A stretch of DNA of 64,000 nucleotides from Temnopleurus reevesii (lineage: Eukaryota > Echinodermata > Echinoidea > Temnopleuroida > Temnopleuridae), in NCBI GenBank assembly GCA_036244855.1, contig BQKZ01000067.1, positions 134,109-198,108 on the forward strand, read 5' to 3'. A program made the position numbers and the translations under genes. The notes under the pieces are model-generated. The model searched no databases and had not been told where the DNA came from. It saw nothing but the letters and a program-made list of their open reading frames with translations. Every line of letters begins with the position of its first letter. The stretch's first letter is position 1. Positions 1 through 12,639 of the stretch are shown here, piece by piece.

Positions 1-163
1 TCCCCATTCGTTGATCATGGAAAAAGGTTTGTACTAACCGATTATAATATTGTGAATTTAAAAACTTGAATAAACTCAGTAATAAGATATTTGGACCGAG
101 TTGCCAAATTCATCTTCTGTTCTCTTTTCTTTCTTCTTAAATCTTCGTCATAGGCCTACTTAA

Positions 164-164
164 T

Positions 165-208
<44 letters not shown>

Positions 209-219
209 TTGTTGTTCTT

Positions 220-250
<31 letters not shown>

Positions 251-520
251 TCTTTCTATTCTACTCTCAATCATTCTCCTCCTCTCATGATCATTGTTGT
301 GATTGATATTACCTTTGCAGTAGTCTTTATTTTATGATGATTATCTATATCTATAACATTATTATTATTATCATTGTTATTATTGTCATTATGTGGATCG
401 TTATTTCTCTTGCCATCATCATGATCATTATCATCAACACTATCGTCTCGTCATCAGTGTTATCATCATCATCATCAGTATCATCATCTATATTATTAGC
501 ATAATCGTCATCATTATCAT
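164..520. repeat. Microsatellite block: (GTT)n, (TTC)n, then ATC/ATT-rich
   Basis: A GTT triplet run (about 164-213) passes directly into a TTC run (about 214-248). This is followed by degenerate CAT/ATT triplets up to about 520. No coding sense is supported. Positions 1-163 before it show nothing recognisable. Confidence 0.9.
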
Positions 521-1044
521 TTCAAGGGCAGAATGAAACAAGCATATTGTTAAATGCGTGTGTATATAACATTTTCTCACTGTCAATACTTCTACATCTA
601 ATGCTGATCACAAAGCAAATATCATCCAAATAGATGCATAAAGTACAAGCAACTATATACATCTCTGAAATATATTTTCTTCTGGGTGGATGCTTGTGCA
701 CTCTTTGAAGGACCGCCTCACGGTACCAGAAACCACAAAAGCCATCTGTAGTCCCATTCATAGCAAAAATGATTAGGGTTTGTATAATAAGATGTAATAG
801 CTCCATAGTGGCCTAATCAACACTATATTGTCTCTCTGTGTATTCGTGTGTCTGCGAATCGGAATAAAGAACTTTGTTGTCGTTCCGCTGTTTTCGTCGG
901 CGGATTCTTTGGATCTTGGAGGGACTTAAGGATGGGGGCTCGCTTTAAGAACATCACCCCTTGAGCTTGTTACACCTGAATAACCGCCCACTGTGCAGGT
1001 AATTGATGGACTATTATCGCCCTAGCACGACTCCCCCTTCTCAG
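521..1044. other. Non-repetitive sequence, no supported gene
   Basis: One minus-strand open frame crosses 522-806, but its splice context is weak and its composition is undistinguished. A good donor-like site (GTGCAG then gtaatt) sits near 998, but all three frames upstream of it are stopped. Nothing is annotated here. Confidence 0.4.
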
Positions 1045-1181
1045 CCCCCCATTCCAAAACCTGTCACCGCTAACTTGTCAAGCCCAATCAGCAGCTATTG
1101 TCCCGAGCCGTCAAATGAAGCGATATGCTCCACCCCAAAGTTATAGACCGAACAACAAAGATCAATCCGCCACGGCCGAAA
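1045..1181 (+). CDS. Candidate exon, unknown product
   Basis: Not recognised. A pyrimidine-rich tract (cgactcccccttctcag) ends at 1044, and a donor-like gtatcg begins at 1182. The frame that starts after one base is open for 45 codons and reads as a Pro/Gln/Ser-rich peptide containing QMKRYAPPQSYRPNNKDQSA. A second frame starting at 1045 is open to a TAG at 1144-1146 and would make a 33-residue terminal exon, so the frame is not settled. The segment is GC-richer than its surroundings and is followed at once by a G homopolymer (1187-1202). It could equally be chance. Nothing links it to a neighbour. Confidence 0.2.
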
Positions 1182-1202
1182 GTATCGGGGGGGGGGGGGG
1201 GG

Positions 1203-2072
1203 CTTTGTGCTTGTCTGTACACACATATCCGCGCGGTCCGGCATCGGTGGTGTTTAAATATCGATATACATGTTTAGTACAGGGCTTCCAAATCGATTCG
1301 AACTGATCGATATCTAACACGATTTTCCTCACTCTTGAACTATAGCATTCTATAGGGGAATAACAAAACATATTGACGCGCTCGGGTGTTTGTGATACAT
1401 GTTAAGTTATATTAAGCTGAGAGGAAGTTATCCCATGAACGTTGTTGTATTTTAAAGTAAAGTCTAGATCACGCAAATAAAAAAAATACAAAGAGAGAAT
1501 CTTTACAAAAGAATGAAATAATCATATATTTCAATTGTATATTTTATAAAACACCATGGCGGAGAGATACATTACCTTAATCAACGTAAACATTATTTTT
1601 TATAGTTAGCTAACCTTTTAAGTTTGATAAAGTTTTAACATATTTTATGACTCTTATTCAAAGAGACTATAATAATCAAATTTGAAAGGTATTCAAAAAT
1701 TCAGATACAGTTCTTCCATGAAAACGCAAGCATTCCCTAAAGTCGCATTCAAACATGATCAATTTGTTTAAGCAAAAGTATTGACAATTTTGAATGGAGA
1801 AAATGAAATATTTTGTCAGTGGACCATAAACTTAACTTTCGTTCGTTCGTGCAAATCAGGACAATTTGCCCCAGGAGGTATAAGGTAGCAAACATACTTG
1901 ATAGACGTGTATCAGCCTGTATATTGAGATGGAGATTAAATCTTAACCATTGATAGAGGATTTTCGAACGAAAACGTGTTACCTCGTACTTTCTTTCACC
2001 ACAAACCCCCTCCCATCTAAACTCACATTTCTTTCTCACTTTCTTTCCACCACCGTCTCCCTTTCCTTCTTA
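1203..2072. other. AT-rich sequence without recognised features
   Basis: Both strands were read. There are only short chance frames and no convincing splice pair or repeat. Confidence 0.5.
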
Positions 2073-2310
2073 CGGCCGACTCACACCTTTGCGATTTTAG
2101 CCTGCGTCGGCCCTGCGTTTTTGAAAATCAAAACGCTCCCAAGACGCACAAATACGCAAAGGATACGGTGGACTGGCATTCGGCGTACGCTCGTTCAGCG
2201 CAAGCCGAACGTCAGCCCATCGTCTAATCCTCGGTGCGCTTGGGGAGAGTTTGTATTTTCTTGAACGCTGGGCAGATCCGGGCTAAAAACGCAAAGATGT
2301 CAGTCGGACT
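2073..2310. mobile_element. MITE-like palindromic element, family A copy 1
   Basis: The ends are inverted copies: GGCCGACTCACACCTTTGCG on the left, and the complement of AAAGATGTCAGTCGGAC on the right. Inside come an AGCGTTTTT-type hairpin half, a central pair around TTCGGCGTACGCTC / CAAGCCGAACGTCAG, and a second hairpin region. The same order recurs near 10.9, 13.6, 17.9, 20.3-20.6, 45.5 and 49.5 kb. The copy is diverged and non-coding, and open frames across it are by-products of the palindrome. Confidence 0.85.
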
Positions 2311-4372
2311 TCACGCTTTCTTTTCTTTAAACACACACAAAACGCTTGGTATGTGATATTGTGGATCACTTGTTTTTCGTCTGAGTTTGTCGTCTGTTTG
2401 CCTAAGTTCTATAAGACCTGTCCGTCAAGATTTTATCCTCGCAGAATGTGTGGTTTTGCTTCAAGCGAGAGAGAAAAAAAAAGTAGAAGAAAAAATGGAA
2501 AGAGAAAGGTCTTACCTCTTTTTTTCTTCACCTTTAATGCCCGTGGTAATTTGTTCAAAAGTTGAAAAGTTTACTTTGGAATAGTTGGTGTACAAAGAAG
2601 AAAATTATATGTAAACAGGACTCTGAAATGAACAGTTGAGAAACGTTTAACCTGCGTCAGGTCTTATCCCACTTGATATTGTTCACATAAAGGTTAGTCA
2701 AAGATGAATTATAGACACATTATAATGGAAGAATAAACTCTCAACTGAAACAGGAAAACCTTAATTGCATGCGGTATATTGGGATGATAGTTATTTGTAC
2801 CAGATATATGGGTGACTTTTTTTTCTAAAATCATGGCAGTGTTTTATGCACTGCCGTAGCAAATTGAACCTGCTCAACTAATACTAATATTTTGACAGTA
2901 TATGTATGCACCCAACGATGAGACTGTTTTTAACTACTAATTATATTCAAATAATGATTTTATCAATTAGGTAAATTTGCAATGAAATTCAAATTAAGTC
3001 GAAATATATTTTATACAATTTTCATTTATATAATCAATCATAAAATAAAATCAACAACCAGCAGTGACGGTAGCCACCTTTAAAAACAAAAGCCATACAT
3101 ATTAGCATACACTTGGAAGAAAAGGGGGAAATTACATACAAGTTCAAAGAACTTGAGCATCATTAGATGCGTCAATATTAAATTTTTTCGCATCATAACT
3201 TTTTACTATGTACATGCACATATTTTTTTTAAATCATGTTTTATTCATATGTAAGAATTAACTCAATAGTTGCAAAAATACTACATGATAGAATTAAATG
3301 AAATGAAATTAATAGAATAAATGACTAAATAAATGAATGAACAAATAAATAAATTAATAGATCGATAACTAAATAAATGAAACATAGATTTAACAAAAGT
3401 GAAATGACGTGAAATGAAATGACGGTTTAAAAAATATAATTTTGCTCTTTCAATAGGAATAGTGCATAAGTATAATGTGGTAAATTTACTTTCTCTATTA
3501 CGTTGTTATTTATTTCTGTATATGTATTCATACAACTAGTATTCCACTGAAAAGTTTCTGAAATGTATAGAACTTGAAAAGGTGAAAACACGACTGCCAC
3601 AAAATACATATTCGTCGACTAGCCAGGGTAAAGTAAATCGCTATGCATTCTAAGGGACTATGGAGCGCTACTTGCAAACATGCGTGCCCGTACGGCAAAC
3701 ATTGATGACGTAACATTCGGAAGTATTCAACTCTCGGACAACGGCTCGGCTTGACGATGGGTCAATATTGACCAACATCTTGAGTTTGATTAACATCTGG
3801 AAGTCAAGCAGGACAACACAATAACAGCCCCCTCGATGAGACAACAAAAAACTCCTCCCCTATACCCCCTCCAAAGACGGCTTTGTGTGGGGGCAAATCG
3901 TCTGAAAAAAATTAAAGGTTGTAGTTTCATTATGCAAAGAGAACCTCTTTAGTTTTTGAAAATTTTCATTCTGAATCATGAATCTAAAGGAAATTTATTC
4001 TAAAATGTTTTTTATGAATTTTGAATTCAGTTGAAATAAAAAATGGGGAAGTTATCATTATCGAATATGATTGAACCTAAACTGCAAAAATAATTGCAGC
4101 TCGAATTAAGTTCAGCATCACAGCATTACAGAGCCATGATTTAGTATATGTCAACCTAAATACAATGCTCAGAGTAGTAATGAAATAACGGACCATAATT
4201 ATAAACAGTGTATATGTACATGGTGTAAAAGCGATACATAATATTGTTTTATCAATAGGATCGGAAAATAAGTCACTCTAAGCTTTCACTCAATAGAAAC
4301 GCCATTTTTATATTTTTATATTTTTATGGTATTCGCGAAACGAAAAAAAAGTCATAACGCGATATGAATGAC
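2311..4372. other. AT-rich stretch, no gene seen
   Basis: Mostly AT-rich sequence with (AAAT)-type runs near 3300-3400. A short frame around 3640-3770 (RDYGALLANMRARTANIDDV and onward to a TGA) looks protein-like, but its acceptor is poor and it has no donor, so it is not called. Nothing else was seen. Confidence 0.4.
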
Positions 4373-4507
4373 TTCCGCTAAATTAAGTCGAACACCAATT
4401 AAATGCTCATTTGTAATGCTATTCAAATCGAGACCGGCTTGCAGTTGTGATTTCCACACTATTCAATACAGTCATGACAAATGGGTATTTTATTGCATGA
4501 CACACTT
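4373..4507 (+). mobile_element. MITE family B, truncated copy 1
   Basis: Shares the internal block AATTAAGTCGAACACCAATT through TGTAATGCTATTCAAATCG and the CGGCTTG segment with copies at 23.4, 30.8, 38.2 and 51.8 kb. The terminal inverted repeats seen in the 30.8 and 38.2 kb copies are missing here, so this is an old, end-eroded copy. Confidence 0.75.
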
Positions 4508-5837
4508 AAATCCTCGAAAGTGTTTCAAATTATGTTGTAATAAAAATATAGAAAATATGATATTTTAATTCGTGTGAGACGCACGCGTCCATTATGGCTG
4601 GGCGTCTGTTTTTCACTCAGCTAATCAATGGAAGAGGAGTCCTTTAAATTTCGCTAAGACTTTGCGCAAAGTAATCTGAAGTGCTTGTTAGACCTGACTT
4701 AACAAATTAACAGTTTCCATGTAAACCGAATGTGTGCGCTCAAGACGGGAGCGAAATTTAAGGGTGAAAACAACTTTTGTGGAGATTCAAACAAAAGCAA
4801 TTGGAATTTCACGACTTTTGTAAACAGGATTTTGTATCATTATTAATCAATTAGTCAATTATCAATACAATGCTACCTTGGAAAAGGGGAAATATTATTT
4901 TCCATTCCATATTTCCATTTAATATATATTCGAGTTTACTTATTTGCTGCAGAATCATACAGAAGAAAACGATGAAAGACGCATTTTGAAGCCAATTTAT
5001 TGAGAAACAAATTTCTGACATTTTTGGAGATTCACCTATTCCTTCTCCAGGGGAATAAGAGGAAATAACATTAACAGTATCCCTGAAGAAAATGCAGTCC
5101 CTTTTTATTTGTATTCTGTAAGATCCTAGGATTAAAGTGTCATGTAAAAGGATGTAGCGTTTCAAGAATTGTGTCCCCCTAAACAAATAATTGAAGATTT
5201 AGCCATCAGTGTACAAATGACAATAGTATGATTAAAAAAAGCATAAACAAGAATAAGAAAAACACGAGTTTTTCATATTTAAAAAAGATTATCAATTTTT
5301 TGTTAAAGTCTGTGAACATTCCTTTGGGGGATTCTCGCTTTTTAATATTAATGAGTAAGTAAAGTTTGAAGATCCTTGTAGATCTTTCTCCCTAAAAAAG
5401 CATTGAAGTGAGATTTGCCCCAATTGTGCATTTTTCATTATGTCAGTCATGACTATGGAGACATTGAAATTTAAAATATGATAAATTGGGTCAAGGGAAA
5501 AGAAAAATAATTATAATCATTGGATCAATGAAACTCACACATCAAGATAGAGATGTGCACAATATGCATTTAATGACAAGACTAGCTTACTCAAATTATT
5601 GTTATTTAATGAATTCTAAATTGGTTTCTCCTCTGAAAGAAATGACCACCCGCGCTGACCTAATTGAAAGACGCCAACAAAAACTTTCACGAAAGGTGTG
5701 ATGTTTAATGAACCTCACTAAACTGAAATATGTGTTATTAGAACACTGAATTAAGAATAAAAGAGAATTATTTAGGTGGAGAAAACAATAGTCCTTAATA
5801 CTGTCCGATCGTTATTCGACATATTTTTGTTCTTGCA
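4508..5837. other. AT-rich sequence, no gene seen
   Basis: Open frames at 4851-5186 (minus) and 5486-5701 (plus) have no splice context, composition shift or recognisable motif. Confidence 0.45.
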
Positions 5838-6065
5838 ATGCTCGAGGCCTCCAACGATAGTCAAACCTTCACCGGGAAGCCAAGCGCTGGTCAGCCGGAC
5901 TATCGGCGAGTGGACACTGTCACACGTCGAATACCTTCCGGGCTAGGTTTAGCGTTGGCGGTATACACTCTTTATGTCCAAGACGCACTTTTAAAGAATT
6001 ACAAAGTCGCGTTTAAGTGCAAGATTAGACGCCAAATAATACTTGCTAAAGCGGATTTAGGTTAG
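5838..6065 (+). CDS. Small open frame in a GC-richer segment, unknown product
   Basis: A 75-codon frame (MLEASNDSQTFTGKPSAGQP at its start, then PDYRRVDTVTRRIPSGLG further on) lies in a segment whose first 130 bases are clearly GC-richer than the flanks. A pyrimidine run (atatttttgttcttgcaatg) precedes it and could serve an acceptor just inside. No good donor was found. Two similar stretches inside it (gggaagccaagcgctgg and gggctaggtttagcgttgg) hint that it may be part of an unrecognised repeat instead. No function can be given. Confidence 0.18.
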   Translation: MLEASNDSQTFTGKPSAGQPDYRRVDTVTRRIPSGLGLALAVYTLYVQDALLKNYKVAFKCKIRRQIILAKADLG

Positions 6066-6128
6066 GGAGATTGGGGAAAAAGTGTGAGGTAAGAGAAATG
6101 GATGGATAGATGGTAAGGTGACATGAAA

Positions 6129-6129
<1 letters not shown>

Positions 6130-6159
<30 letters not shown>

Positions 6160-6202
6160 TAGATAGAGCGAGAAAGAGAGACAGACAGAGAAAGAGACAA
6201 AG

Positions 6203-6246
<44 letters not shown>
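6130..6246. repeat. (GA)n microsatellite
   Basis: Long AG/GATA/GACA runs. The three Ser/Leu-rich minus-strand frames across it are low-complexity artefacts. From 6247 to 6640 the sequence stays purine-rich, with a GAA-rich patch at about 6505-6550 and nothing else. Confidence 0.95.
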
Positions 6247-6252
<6 letters not shown>

Positions 6253-6644
6253 AGGGATGTGGTGGTGTTTGTGTGTTTGTTGCGTTTGCACACGTTTGTG
6301 TATACCTGTGAAAGAGAGATGTAAATAGATAGATGGAGAGAGAGGGAGAAAGTGAGAAATGAAAAAGAGAAAGATGGAGGAAAAACATCATGGCACCTCT
6401 GTATCTTTGTATATTTTGCTATACTGTAGCCTAACTGTTTTGTATTGCCGAATGAATAACAATTATAATAGTGCTGAAATGGTATTAAATTAAAGGAGGT
6501 GGAGAGGAAGACGCAGAAAAAGAAGAAAAAGAAGAAGAAGAAGAAGAAAGAATTAGGATACGATTAAAGAAAATTTAAAAATGAAGAAGGAAAAAAAAAA
6601 CGAACAAAGGCTATTGGTGTATCCTACATTTTTTTTCGTCTCAG

Positions 6645-6719
6645 ACATACTCCCATTTGACTCTGGAGTTTATGACATCGCAGAAAATAAGGCGGAAAAT
6701 TCGGCCTCTTTTCAAAACG
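6645..6719 (+). CDS. Candidate internal exon, unknown product
   Basis: A strong acceptor (tttttttcgtctcag) ends at 6644 and a donor gtaact starts at 6720. The 75-bp segment is open with two leading bases, 24 codons and one trailing base, so both flanking introns would be phase 1. The peptide is acidic and protein-like (ILPFDSGVYDIAENKAENSA). Eight of its 24 codons are RNY. The complementary strand is also open, but it lacks comparable splice signals. No domain is recognised and the parent gene is unknown. Confidence 0.32.
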
Positions 6720-8162
6720 GTAACTGTTTCATTTCAGATGGTATCACACGCTCGGCTGGATAAAAGTGACTTGAAAGACTATTGGTCCTTCTCGAGAGAG
6801 TTTAAGCCTTGATAAATACCCCAGATTAGACGAAAATCCGGTTATCATTCTACTTTCCCCCGTTCCAAATATTTCTCTATTTCTAAAATCGGGCGCCATT
6901 TTCTTATCATGTGTCGAATCTGTGCCTTGAATGTGTCGCTCCCCACTTTTTATTTAGCCATCAATTCAATGAAAGAGTTCACTTTAATATAATACTTAGA
7001 AATATAAATGGAGTACGGTTGAAATGTCATTCATTGAAAAGGTGAAATTCGAAGACAGATTTGCGCCCATATGGAAAGCATTTAGCTAGTAGTTCACAGG
7101 AATATTTGTTGGATCGCATTTTCAAACTAAAATACGCCAGAATCCATGTGAAAAGCTTATACCAAATATGTACACATTTACATGTATGCATGTAGAGCAT
7201 TTGTGAATACATTGGTTCGTTTTATATAAATTTGTCCATCCTGACATTTACTAATCTATACCTTTAAGTTACAAAAAAAAGTACGTGCCATCCTCAGCAC
7301 AAAAAAAAATTACTTCTGAATGCATTATTACTTGTGTGTATATATGTGCATATAAATCATTCGATGATCTTTGATGGAAAATAATTATTGTAATATGTTT
7401 AGCTCTCTGTCTTTACATGGACCTGTCATATACGTCTGAATTAAAGGGTCCATGGTCTAAAGGGCATTTCTTCAAAGCTGTCATTTACTTAGCTGCATTA
7501 GTGCCATCCCATCATTGTAATATTTCAAAGCTTAATTGAATATCATTAAATTGTTTAAAGATAAAGATTAGTAATGATCAGGATGCAATTGAATGGATGT
7601 GAAACGGGCTGATGTATTCACAAATTGTTGTGCATACATTAATTTAACTGTTTACCAAATTAGGTGAAGATTTTTGCACGTATGCTGGATTGCTTTAGTT
7701 TGACAATGCCAATCAGCCGTTAATCCTACGGAGCTCTGGATGAATGGACAGCCAGCCGACACGGGACATAGTGAATGAAACGTCCGGTGGTAATGTGTGT
7801 GGAGTGTGAATTTGCATTAATTATGCACGTGAGGCGATGTGCTGTTGAAGAGAGCGACGCGTATCGTCTTTTTGTTTCGCGATAATTACGCCATTTCTTG
7901 GTCGAATTTTTAAACCAACAATGAATATGCATTGAAAATCTGCAGTGTGGTCTGATGGTAATATTTTAACTGCATCTCACAAAGTAGTAAGATATCTGAA
8001 GAGCCAACTCTCCCAAAAACTGATCTATACGTTTAACGGAATTCTGAATCAATGAAAAAACACATACTACATGTACTAGTAAATAAAACGTAGTCTAGGG
8101 TTTAATGGGTTTGTGTCTTTTGAAACGAGTCATTCCTGAAATTTTGTTTATCTTGTGTACAG
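6720..8162. other. Non-coding sequence between two candidate exons
   Basis: AT-rich with a few short frames. I searched for an exon joining phase 1 to phase 0, which would be needed to link 6645-6719 to 8163-8321, and found none convincing. No repeat was recognised. Confidence 0.4.
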
Positions 8163-8321
8163 GTGGCTTCGCTTAGGGATGCCAGCCCTAAACAGGAGAC
8201 AGTTTTGTCTCCACATCCATCTCCAAAACATCAGCTGAACATCCATATATCTATGAAGAGTGAGTCCAAGCGATTAATGAGAAGAAAACTATCCAATACA
8301 CTCACGCCTCTTGACATGTGG
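8163..8321 (+). CDS. Candidate internal exon, unknown product
   Basis: A good acceptor (tttgtttatcttgtgtacag) ends at 8162, and a donor gtaata begins at 8322. The 159 bp are 53 open codons, phase 0 at both ends. The peptide is Ser/Pro/Lys-rich, with HPSPKHQLNIHISMKSESKR in the middle followed by basic residues and a Thr/Leu tail, as in disordered or linker regions. Codon periodicity is weak (10 of 53 RNY codons). Phase would allow direct joining to 16831-16950, which is also phase 0. Family unknown. Confidence 0.33.
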
Positions 8322-8693
8322 GTAATATCATTTTTTTTTAGATATTTCGAATGCATCATACATCCCCATCTCCCCGAGTCTAAATACCCGCGAACTATCG
8401 AAAAGGGGTACATTCTAATTTCTGCGGACTAAATTTAAATAAAACAAGGCGTTCAAAATAAAGGCTCTTCACAAGCCAAAGAACATTTAATAATTGTTCA
8501 ATGAACATCTATAAAAGGGTTCTAAGGTGGCTGTTTATAAGGTGATTCAATCCTTCAAAGGATAATTTGATCTGATTCAAATATTCAAATACTACATTTT
8601 GCTAATTAACAACGTATCTTTGTTTTGTACAGTCTTTGTTTTGAAAGCTACCCTTGACCTCTCCCAGTACGTCATTTCGCCACCACATTAACG

Positions 8694-8822
8694 CTGACTC
8701 ACACATCTACTCTTTTGCCAAACGTCTGCCCAGCGTTCATGACGCTACGCAAACGCAAAGAGATAGAGGAACAACGCGTATTTGATGCTAACGCGCGCGT
8801 GCGTTGAACGTTAGACGAACGC
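8694..8822. mobile_element. Partial family A-like palindromic element
   Basis: Starts with GCTGACTCACACATCT and contains TTTGCCAAACGTCTGCCCAG and GCGTTCATGACGC, which recur in the complete related element at 15458-15672. Only the left part is recognisable. A protein-like frame after it (to 9073) is noted but not supported. Confidence 0.6.
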
Positions 8823-10938
8823 CTCCAATGTCTTTTGAATCGTCTCTCTTAGTATCTTCCTCCAAAACAGCCGACAATTTCATCACCCAAAACAGCACTC
8901 TACCGATCCAAAAACCATTGGTACGAAAGATAATATACCGCTTATATCTTGTCACATCTACACACGTGTTGGGACATAAGGATGCTATCTCACTATGCCG
9001 GATGCAACGGACATCTTTAGCACATCTTGCAGACCTCTCTGAAGAAGTGATGATGAATGAAGATGAAAAATAAAATATTATCGATATTTTACTTCTATAT
9101 TGATTGTAAATGGCCGGAAATAATTTAGATGTATTCTATCTTATCTGTTAATTGTATGTAATTATATTATTGGTCGCTGTAAAACAACCATGTTTCTTAG
9201 GTGTGTCACCAGAAAGTTTAAAATGATTGAAAAATCTGGAAATCAGTTGCAAATTGAAACGTGCATTTTCATTCGCGAATACATGGAATAGTGTTTTTTT
9301 ATTGGCGTATGATGATCAACTGCAGCTTGCAGTTGATAGCACTTTCTAGCAACAACGCGTTAATATTGTAGTCCCATTCAAACAATAGATATCTGATTTA
9401 CGAAGAAGCCCTACTGGGAAATACATATATAAATATATAGAACACGAATGATAAACATATATTACAAACAAAATTAATGCATATATCGAATTTGTTGAAA
9501 AGTACTTAAATGAATTATATGTAACAGTTTAGTCAATGTAATGAAATTTTGACAATTAAAACATCGCTTGTATAAACTCAAATATAAAGTTTTTATAAAT
9601 TGATTCACACTTAAATTGCAAAGAAAAATAGATGACTATCTCTAATTTCAAAATGTCGAAAAAAGGCTACTAGAATCACGAACTTGGCGCCTTTTTTCTT
9701 ATTATTTGGAGGATTTAGGGTCACGACAAGTCTATCAGATATCCATGTCAGATTAAACAAGGTAATTTCCTTTTTAGATACACGTAATCATGACATCAAT
9801 TAAGATGTAATCACTTCGTTGAAAGCAAAATAAAAGTATCCACATATCATCGCTTCAATCAAGAGGCGAATCACACCGAGATGGATAGATGTTGTAATTT
9901 AGCAATTATAAATAATCAGACAAAATGCTGCACTTGTGTCGGATTAGACGCAGAAATACGAGACAATCGAAATGATGATTGGTCTATAGAAACGCGCAAA
10001 TATCAAGCACGGAGTATAAGTGGACGTTTTCATCGCGGGCAGAAATTAACAAGGCGGTTCCACTAATCGAACGGATATGGGTGTAAAAATGCATCGAGAG
10101 GGGTTAGGAAAGGCGACGCGAGGATAGTGATAATGATAAAGTTAATGGTATAAGAGGAGGGTGATGGGAGTGGGGTATAGAGGAAAGAGTGGTATATTAA
10201 TAGAGTTCGGCGCACTTTTTCTAAACCGGATTCGGGAACAGAAAGACGGGACGTTTTTTAATGTTTTCTACCCCGTTTTTACTATTCTATCATTTTTCCC
10301 TTCGTTTTTGACGATGTGGGACGAAGAGACGAGAAAGTGATATGCTTAATGAGTGAGGCCAAAGTCCCGGATCTTTTTCTGTTAATGGAATGGTTAACAT
10401 AGTGATGAACTTTGTGAGAGAGAGGCGTGTATGTCGGTTTAAAGGGGCAAGACGGTGAATTAAATGTAAATTTTAGCATATTTCGGGTCGATGAATGATA
10501 CTATTGATAATATTCAGCATATTTTGTATATCGTCCACTGTGCCATTTTTATATGGAGAGAAGAAGGAGAATAGACGAAATAACGAGAATACATATAGAG
10601 CAAATACATTTTGAATGTAATTAATACTGACTGAATTGAGGACAATGATTAGAGTCTAGTTTTCATCGACAAAAAGTGTATGTGTGTGTTTGTGTGTGTT
10701 TGTGAGTGTGTATTTCTGTTTCTCATTTTTTGTGTGTATTTAAGTGTGTGCATGAGTGTATTTTTACATGTATGTTTGTGGATATAATGTAAGACATTTG
10801 ATTAAAGCAATTAAGTTTTCAATGAACCAAATTTCAAATATTCTTGTTATTTACATCTACCGTAGATATAAAGGTGGTCTATATATGTGTGTTTGCAAAA
10901 ACGTCCCAATGAATCAACTAAACAAATTTGTAATTAAT
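8823..10938. other. AT-rich region with a small perfect hairpin, no supported gene
   Basis: Frames at 8804-9073 and 9881-10066 look mildly protein-like but have weak splice context. A short perfect hairpin, ATCAACTGCA then GCT then TGCAGTTGAT, lies at 9314-9336. GT-rich low-complexity sequence is at about 10677-10775. Confidence 0.4.
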
Positions 10939-11185
10939 GGCCGACTCGCACCTTTGCTTTTTTAAGATGCGTCGGCCCAGCGTTTTTGACAATTAAAAAC
11001 GCTCTTCGAGCACACAGTGCCCGCGGATTAGACAGTGGACTGACGTTCGGCTTACGGTCAAGGAGTGTTCGCCGAACACTAGTCCACCGTATGACCTGCG
11101 TCTTTGTGCGTCAAGGGAGCGTTTATAATTTTCAAAAACGCTGGCCCAATGCAGGCTAAAAACACGAGGGTTTGAGTCGGCTTTT
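10939..11185. mobile_element. MITE family A copy 2
   Basis: Left end GGCCGACTCGCACCTTTGC is preceded by ttaat. Right end is GGGTTTGAGTCGGC, followed by ttttag. Internal hairpins are well kept: AGCGTTTTT paired with AAAAACGCT, and GTGGACTGACGTTCGGC paired with TCGCCGAACACTAGTCCAC. One of the more complete copies. Confidence 0.88.
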
Positions 11186-11932
11186 AGCTAAATTTAAAGA
11201 ACTCCTCTGCCATCAACTAGAAGAGCTTTAAACGGATAGTGACTAGCTATTTTCGACTTCGTTTTTTTATCACCATTAGAAAAGGAAGTGCAGCTTTAAG
11301 GAATTCACCGAGCATGGCTCGTTTTTCAACTCGTGTTCCTCCATCCATTACGAGGATAGATTACATCTAATGCTGATGGGTAGGGAAAAAAGAAAGGAAA
11401 ATGTGAGACACCATAACTAGTCATGATGATTGTCTGAAAAGGAACATGCAGACCCATTACCGTCTGAATTTACTAAGCGAATGGGCGGCGCAGAAGATGA
11501 TGGGGGAGGGTCGCGTTTAATTGATAACAAAGAAGGAAAAAAGGTCGACCACTGGAAATCGACACGAACAGTGGTTTATAGGAAAGGGATTCGTGTAATT
11601 TCATCTGGCTTTTTATGCATCTCGGTGATGATGGTGGTGGTGGAGGAAAGATGATGAGGATGGTAGTGGTTAACTTGGATGTAGAAAAGATGCGGGTTTG
11701 GTGTCCGAGGATGCGGGTGATGGAATGAACATTGAGTGTCACATGTTTCATGAAATATGAAATCAATATGACACAATGATACATCGTGAGAGGCGAGGCC
11801 TACCTAAATCCTCGCGTCTGACCATTTAATGTCGAACGTGTTTCAAACCACTGCTATGTACTATTCCTATGAACTTTTTAGATCGTCTCAATTCCATGTC
11901 CATTTTCTATTTCTGATTCTTCTCATGAACTC
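11186..11932. other. Mixed sequence, one doubtful open frame
   Basis: A + frame at 11430-11654 contains the protein-like stretch ADPLPSEFTKRMGGAEDDGG, but the only upstream AG has no pyrimidine tract. Not called as a gene. Nothing else was seen. Confidence 0.35.
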
Positions 11933-12000
11933 ATGATGTAGCTCATTTGTTAGAGCGGCCGATCCATACGGGACGTCGTGGATTCGAGCCGCGCACATTG
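11933..12000 (+). repeat. tRNA-derived sequence (SINE head or tRNA pseudogene)
   Basis: An A-box-like TAGCTCATTTGTTAGAGC (11939-11956) is followed at tRNA spacing by a B box GGATTCGAGCC (11980-11990). The acceptor stem does not pair well and no 3' CCA context is present. It is best read as a pol III-promoted SINE remnant rather than a working tRNA gene. Confidence 0.6.
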
Positions 12001-12639
12001 GCTGGAGCTCGGCATTTCAAATTGGAAAGGCAGTAATGATAAGAAAATGCTGGGTCGGCTAGAAACGGCTACCCTTGGTAAAAAAATGAATATAATGAAA
12101 ATATTTCCTCATCATCATATTTTCAAGTTTAATTACTGTTATCGGAATCCTCAGGTCCATCGTCATCGTTATTTCTCAAACTTAAAACGTTTCTTTCATG
12201 TGCATCCTCTGAAGTGATTGCCGACTATAATGTATGGCTGTGGAAACTTAGACATGCTGAAATTACATAATCGATTTGTGTATAAGGCCTTACTTTTTAT
12301 GTTTCATTTATCTCTAATATCTAAAATAGTTCATGACTATCTAATGAAGATGTGGAAACATTATATATCATAATCGCTCTTTATTCAAGATTATTTTTTT
12401 TTATTGAAATGGTTAAAAAAGCTTTTTCTTTCTACTCAACCCTTTTTTATGTCTGAAAAATATTCTTCGAGTCCCTTTGAATGACATAATTTAACGAATA
12501 TACCATTGTATGGCGTTTGCATGCTCAAAATTGCGATAAACACTGAAATAGATACAATTTCTTAGTTTGGATATCATTCACCGTGTTATCCACAAGGCTA
12601 TCGTTAAAAGCATCGAAGTGTGACGACATCATCTTCATC
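12001..12639. other. AT-rich sequence, nothing recognised
   Basis: May contain the body of the SINE whose head lies just upstream, but no matching copy was found in the window. Confidence 0.4.

Noticed and set aside
910..998. Exon ending at GTGCAG|gtaatt
   Set aside because: All three + frames contain stops in the segment.
6046..6391. Three Ser/Leu-rich minus frames
   Set aside because: Translation of a (GA)n tract.
8633..8666. Very short exon after gttttgtacag
   Set aside because: Only about 10 codons, a weak donor, and phases that fit no neighbouring candidate.
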